Of a DNA stretch of 9,658 nucleotides, positions 8,378 through 9,658 are shown in pieces. A program made the translations under genes and the position numbers. The notes under the pieces were generated by a model that made no database searches, was not told the origin of the DNA, and saw nothing but the letters and a program-made list of their open reading frames with translations. Within the stretch, counting starts at the first letter, position 1. Every line of letters begins with the position of its first letter. The stretch is from Bifidobacteriaceae bacterium. Lineage in GTDB: Bacteria; Actinomycetota; Actinomycetes; Actinomycetales; WQXJ01. The stretch is from contig JAITIG010000063.1 in the NCBI GenBank assembly GCA_031279575.1, positions 1 to 9,658 on the forward strand, given 5' to 3'.

Positions 8378-8587
8378 ATGGCAGACGGGTGGACACCCGA
8401 GTTCCGGGAGGCGTGCAATCGGTACAAGGCGCGCTTCGGGCAGCCCGTCTACTTCGCCTTCGGGGCTCCGTCCATCCCGAGTGCTGCCGAGCTTATCCGG
8501 ATGATGGATGACGCGGTGGCGGCCGGGGCGCCGCTGGGAGTGATCGGCGCGTGGGACGAGCCGCTGCCCGAAGGCGCCGTCATCTGA
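8378..8587 (+). CDS. Hypothetical 69-residue protein
   Basis: I do not recognise this family. The protein runs MADGWTPEFREACNRY..., then PVYFAFGAPSIP, a helix-like SAAELIRMMDDAVAAG, and ends GAWDEPLPEGAVI. It has no signal peptide or membrane segment and looks like a small soluble alpha/beta protein. The frame has G/C-biased third positions, with a few codons (GCT, AGT, CTT, GGA) rarer in its neighbours. The ATG at 8378 is preferred over the adjacent GTG at 8375 because GAGG (8368-8371) is 6 nt upstream of it. It stands alone between the DUF3467 gene and a probable integration junction, probably on the host side. A real gene is likely but not certain. Confidence 0.6.
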   Translation: MADGWTPEFREACNRYKARFGQPVYFAFGAPSIPSAAELIRMMDDAVAAGAPLGVIGAWDEPLPEGAVI

Positions 8588-8758
8588 CCATCCCGGCCCG
8601 GCCGTCCGGAATGCTAGTGGTCCACCCCGTAACACCCCAGGATGGCGTCACGAATTACCGGGTCTGACCTCGGGTTTCATAGAACCGCTGGAACCTGCTC
8701 CCGGGAAAACCGCAGGTCGGGCGCTCGCTGGCTCGCGTTTGCTAACCCCGGCGGTATT

Positions 8759-8782
8759 GGGGACCCCCCAAGGGGAGTCCCC
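8759..8782 (-). terminator. Strong hairpin, probable terminator of a former tRNA transcript
   Basis: On the minus strand, GGGGACUCCC (8782-8773) pairs with GGGGGUCCCC (8768-8759) around a CUUG loop: 10 pairs including one U-G. On the plus strand the same position is an A-C mismatch, so the structure favours minus-strand RNA. It begins 39 nt after the CCA of the tRNA-like 3' end at 8821, a typical distance for a tRNA terminator. A U-tract is absent. Confidence 0.45.
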
Positions 8783-8820
8783 CCCAGGGGTGTTTCCGCA
8801 GGTCAGGGACGGTTTCCGCT

Positions 8821-8843
8821 TGGCTCCCGGCACTGGACTCGAA
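8821..8843 (-). other. tRNA 3'-end fragment (tRNA-Gln-like), candidate att core site
   Basis: Read on the minus strand it contains, contiguously, T-loop TTCGAGT (8843-8837), a 5-nt T-stem strand CCAGT (8836-8832), a 7-nt acceptor strand GCCGGGA (8831-8825), discriminator G (8824) and CCA (8823-8821). This is exact tRNA 3' architecture. A G discriminator with A72 (implying a tRNA starting with T) recalls bacterial tRNA-Gln. The matching T-stem strand should be ACTGG, but ACTTA is found, and no acceptor 5' strand TCCCGGC or anticodon arm lies upstream on the minus strand, so this is a fragment. It is also inside an inverted repeat, CGGCACT/AGTGCCG (8828-8834 and 8846-8852), like the paired core arms of a tyrosine-recombinase site. 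The integrase starts 190 bp away. Confidence 0.55.
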
Positions 8844-8934
8844 TAAGTGCCGCGGGGTTTGCGGCGCCTTGGCCGCGACCAGCGCGTTCGCCGCTTTGAC
8901 CTGCATGTTCGCCACAGTACCCGATTGACCGGGG

Positions 8935-8965
8935 GTGACACAAGTGGCCTGAAACAGGCTAGAAT
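8935..8965 (+). promoter_or_regulatory. Integrase promoter
   Basis: GTGACA (8935-8940) and TAGAAT (8960-8965) form a -35/-10 pair with a 19-bp spacer (18 if TGACAC is taken). TAGAAT is the best -10 match in the window. Transcription would start near 8972, just before two direct repeats, with a leader of about 60 nt to the ATG at 9033. Confidence 0.55.
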
Positions 8966-8975
8966 GGTCTCAGTT

Positions 8976-8995
8976 GCGGGCACGTAGCGGGCACG
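8976..8995 (+). repeat. Pair of 9-bp direct repeats (11-bp period) before the integrase
   Basis: GCGGGCACG occurs at 8976-8984 and 8987-8995, separated by TA. The 11-bp period places both copies on the same face of the helix. They lie between the probable transcription start and the integrase gene, about 130 bp from the att core. They may be arm-type sites for the integrase N-terminal domain, or an operator through which it represses itself. Confidence 0.5.
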
Positions 8996-9032
8996 GAATC
9001 CAGCCCGCCCCGCCGCTGGGAGGGAAGATCGC

Positions 9033-9658
9033 ATGGCCGCCCACAGAAGCTTCGGGACGGTGCGCAAGCTGCCGTCCGGCCGGTTCCAGGCGCGCTACCA
9101 GGTGCCTCTGGGTCACCGCTACCGAGACCACGCGGGGGTGGAGCGGGCCACCAGCCAGGTGGGCCGCCATGCCGCGCCGCGGACGTTCCGCACCCGGGGA
9201 GAGGCCCGCGCGTTCCTCGCGGCGGCCGAGACCGCGCTGGCCCGGGGCGAGTGGACCCCCCCGGACATGCCCGCCCCCGAGCCGGTCAAGGCCTGGACCC
9301 TGGCCGAGTGGGCCGGGACGGTGTTGGAGCGGCGGCGGCCGCTGGACCCGGAGCGGCCCCGCAAAGGCGAGTGGAAGCAAAAAACACTGGAGGAAAACGC
9401 GCGCCTGCTGCGCAGGCGGATACTGCCCAGGCTGGGCGGCTTCGAGTTGACGGCGATCACCCCCGAGGCGGTCGCGGACTGGCACGCGGCGCTCAAGCCG
9501 GACGACCCTTCGAGGCGCAAGGGCGACCGGGAGCGCGCCAACGCGTACGGGTTGCTGTCCCGGCTGATGCGGGAGGCGGTGGACGCCGACTTGATCGAGC
9601 GGAGCCCGTGCCGTGTGAGGGGCGGCTCGAAGCCCCCCAAGCCCGCCCGGGTGCCGCT
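9033..9658 (+). CDS. Tyrosine recombinase/phage-type integrase, N-terminal 208 residues (3' end beyond window)
   Basis: A site-specific integrase, expected to insert and, with an excisionase, remove a mobile element. The N-terminus SFGTVRKLPSGRFQARYQVP (6-25) is the arm-DNA-binding (AP2-like) motif typical of actinobacterial phage and ICE integrases. FRTRGEARAFLAAAE follows in the same domain. WTLAEWAGTVLERR begins the SAM-like core-binding domain at about residue 88, which ends near YGLLSRLMREAVDADLIERSPCRVRG. The catalytic domain with its R-H-R-Y tetrad is beyond the edge, so activity cannot be judged. The ATG at 9033 has a strong GGGAGGG Shine-Dalgarno 8 nt upstream (9018-9024). It reads away from the tRNA-like att site. 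The frame is open to the end of the window. Confidence 0.93.
   Translation, partial: MAAHRSFGTVRKLPSGRFQARYQVPLGHRYRDHAGVERATSQVGRHAAPRTFRTRGEARAFLAAAETALARGEWTPPDMPAPEPVKAWTLAEWAGTVLERRRPLDPERPRKGEWKQKTLEENARLLRRRILPRLGGFELTAITPEAVADWHAALKPDDPSRRKGDRERANAYGLLSRLMREAVDADLIERSPCRVRGGSKPPKPARVP

Larger units (their letters stand above)
8588..9032. other. 445-bp gene-free junction region
   Basis: No open frame here has a ribosome binding site, conserved protein pattern or credible codon use. From left to right it holds an unassigned stretch (8588-8758), a strong hairpin (8759-8782), a tRNA 3'-end-like segment (8821-8843), an integrase promoter (8935-8965), a 9-bp direct repeat pair (8976-8995) and the integrase Shine-Dalgarno (GGGAGGG, 9018-9024). 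Confidence 0.6.
8821..9658 (+). mobile_element. Left end of an integrative element (right part beyond window)
   Basis: Inferred extent: from the tRNA-like core at 8821-8843 through the integrase to the window edge. With only the tRNA 3' end here, left of it should be native DNA downstream of the tRNA, and the element should lie to the right with the intact minus-strand tRNA at its far end. The element could be a prophage, an integrative conjugative element or a genomic island; nothing in view distinguishes these. Confidence 0.55.

Noticed and set aside
8780..8900. A complete tRNA gene on the minus strand
   Set aside because: Only the T-loop to CCA part is present. There is no anticodon arm, D arm or TCCCGGC acceptor strand within 60 nt upstream, and the T-stem does not close.
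8648..9067. 139-codon minus-strand frame and the overlapping 85-codon plus-strand frame at 8642-8899
   Set aside because: They overlap the tRNA-like segment, the integrase promoter and (for the minus frame) the integrase start, and show no ribosome binding site or protein pattern.

Overview
The window comes from a GC-rich actinobacterium. The evidence is the gene order uvrC-rapZ-glmR(yvcK)-whiA-gap, a WhiA of actinobacterial type, TANNNT -10 boxes without clear -35 boxes, apparently leaderless genes, and strong G/C third-position bias in every gene. I cannot name the genus from the sequence.

Positions 1-5578 (minus strand) are a conserved chromosomal block. uvrC, rapZ, glmR and whiA are translationally coupled: successive genes overlap by 4, 4 and 10 bases. 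A hairpin and a separate extended -10 box then precede gap, which runs off the left edge with both catalytic residues still in view. The block joins DNA repair (UvrC), cell-wall precursor and carbon control (RapZ, GlmR), a developmental/cell-division regulator (WhiA) and glycolysis (GAPDH).

Positions 5579-5751 are a divergent intergenic region with a likely leaderless uvrC promoter and a 13-bp palindrome. Positions 5752-7884 (plus) encode a 710-residue membrane-anchored M23 metallopeptidase. Its order is: long Ala/Pro-rich N-terminal region with tandem repeats, one membrane segment, a fibronectin-III-like stretch, a degenerate bulb-lectin (beta-prism II) domain with tryptophans exactly 30 residues apart, and an apparently active peptidase domain. 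It converges on a small DUF3467 gene (7906-8202, minus), which also looks leaderless. A 69-residue unknown ORF follows (8378-8587, plus).

The gene-poor stretch 8588-9032 appears to be a junction between host and mobile DNA. On the minus strand, 8821-8843 has the exact spacing of a tRNA 3' end (T-loop, 5-nt T-stem strand, 7-nt acceptor strand, G discriminator, CCA), resembling tRNA-Gln, but no tRNA body lies beside it. On the host side is a hairpin that pairs better as minus-strand RNA, as expected for the old tRNA terminator. On the other side are a promoter, a pair of 9-bp direct repeats one helical turn apart, and a tyrosine-recombinase gene (9033 to the right edge). I read this as the attR-like end of an integrative element inserted into a tRNA gene. 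Its cargo lies outside the window, so any new system it carries cannot be seen here.
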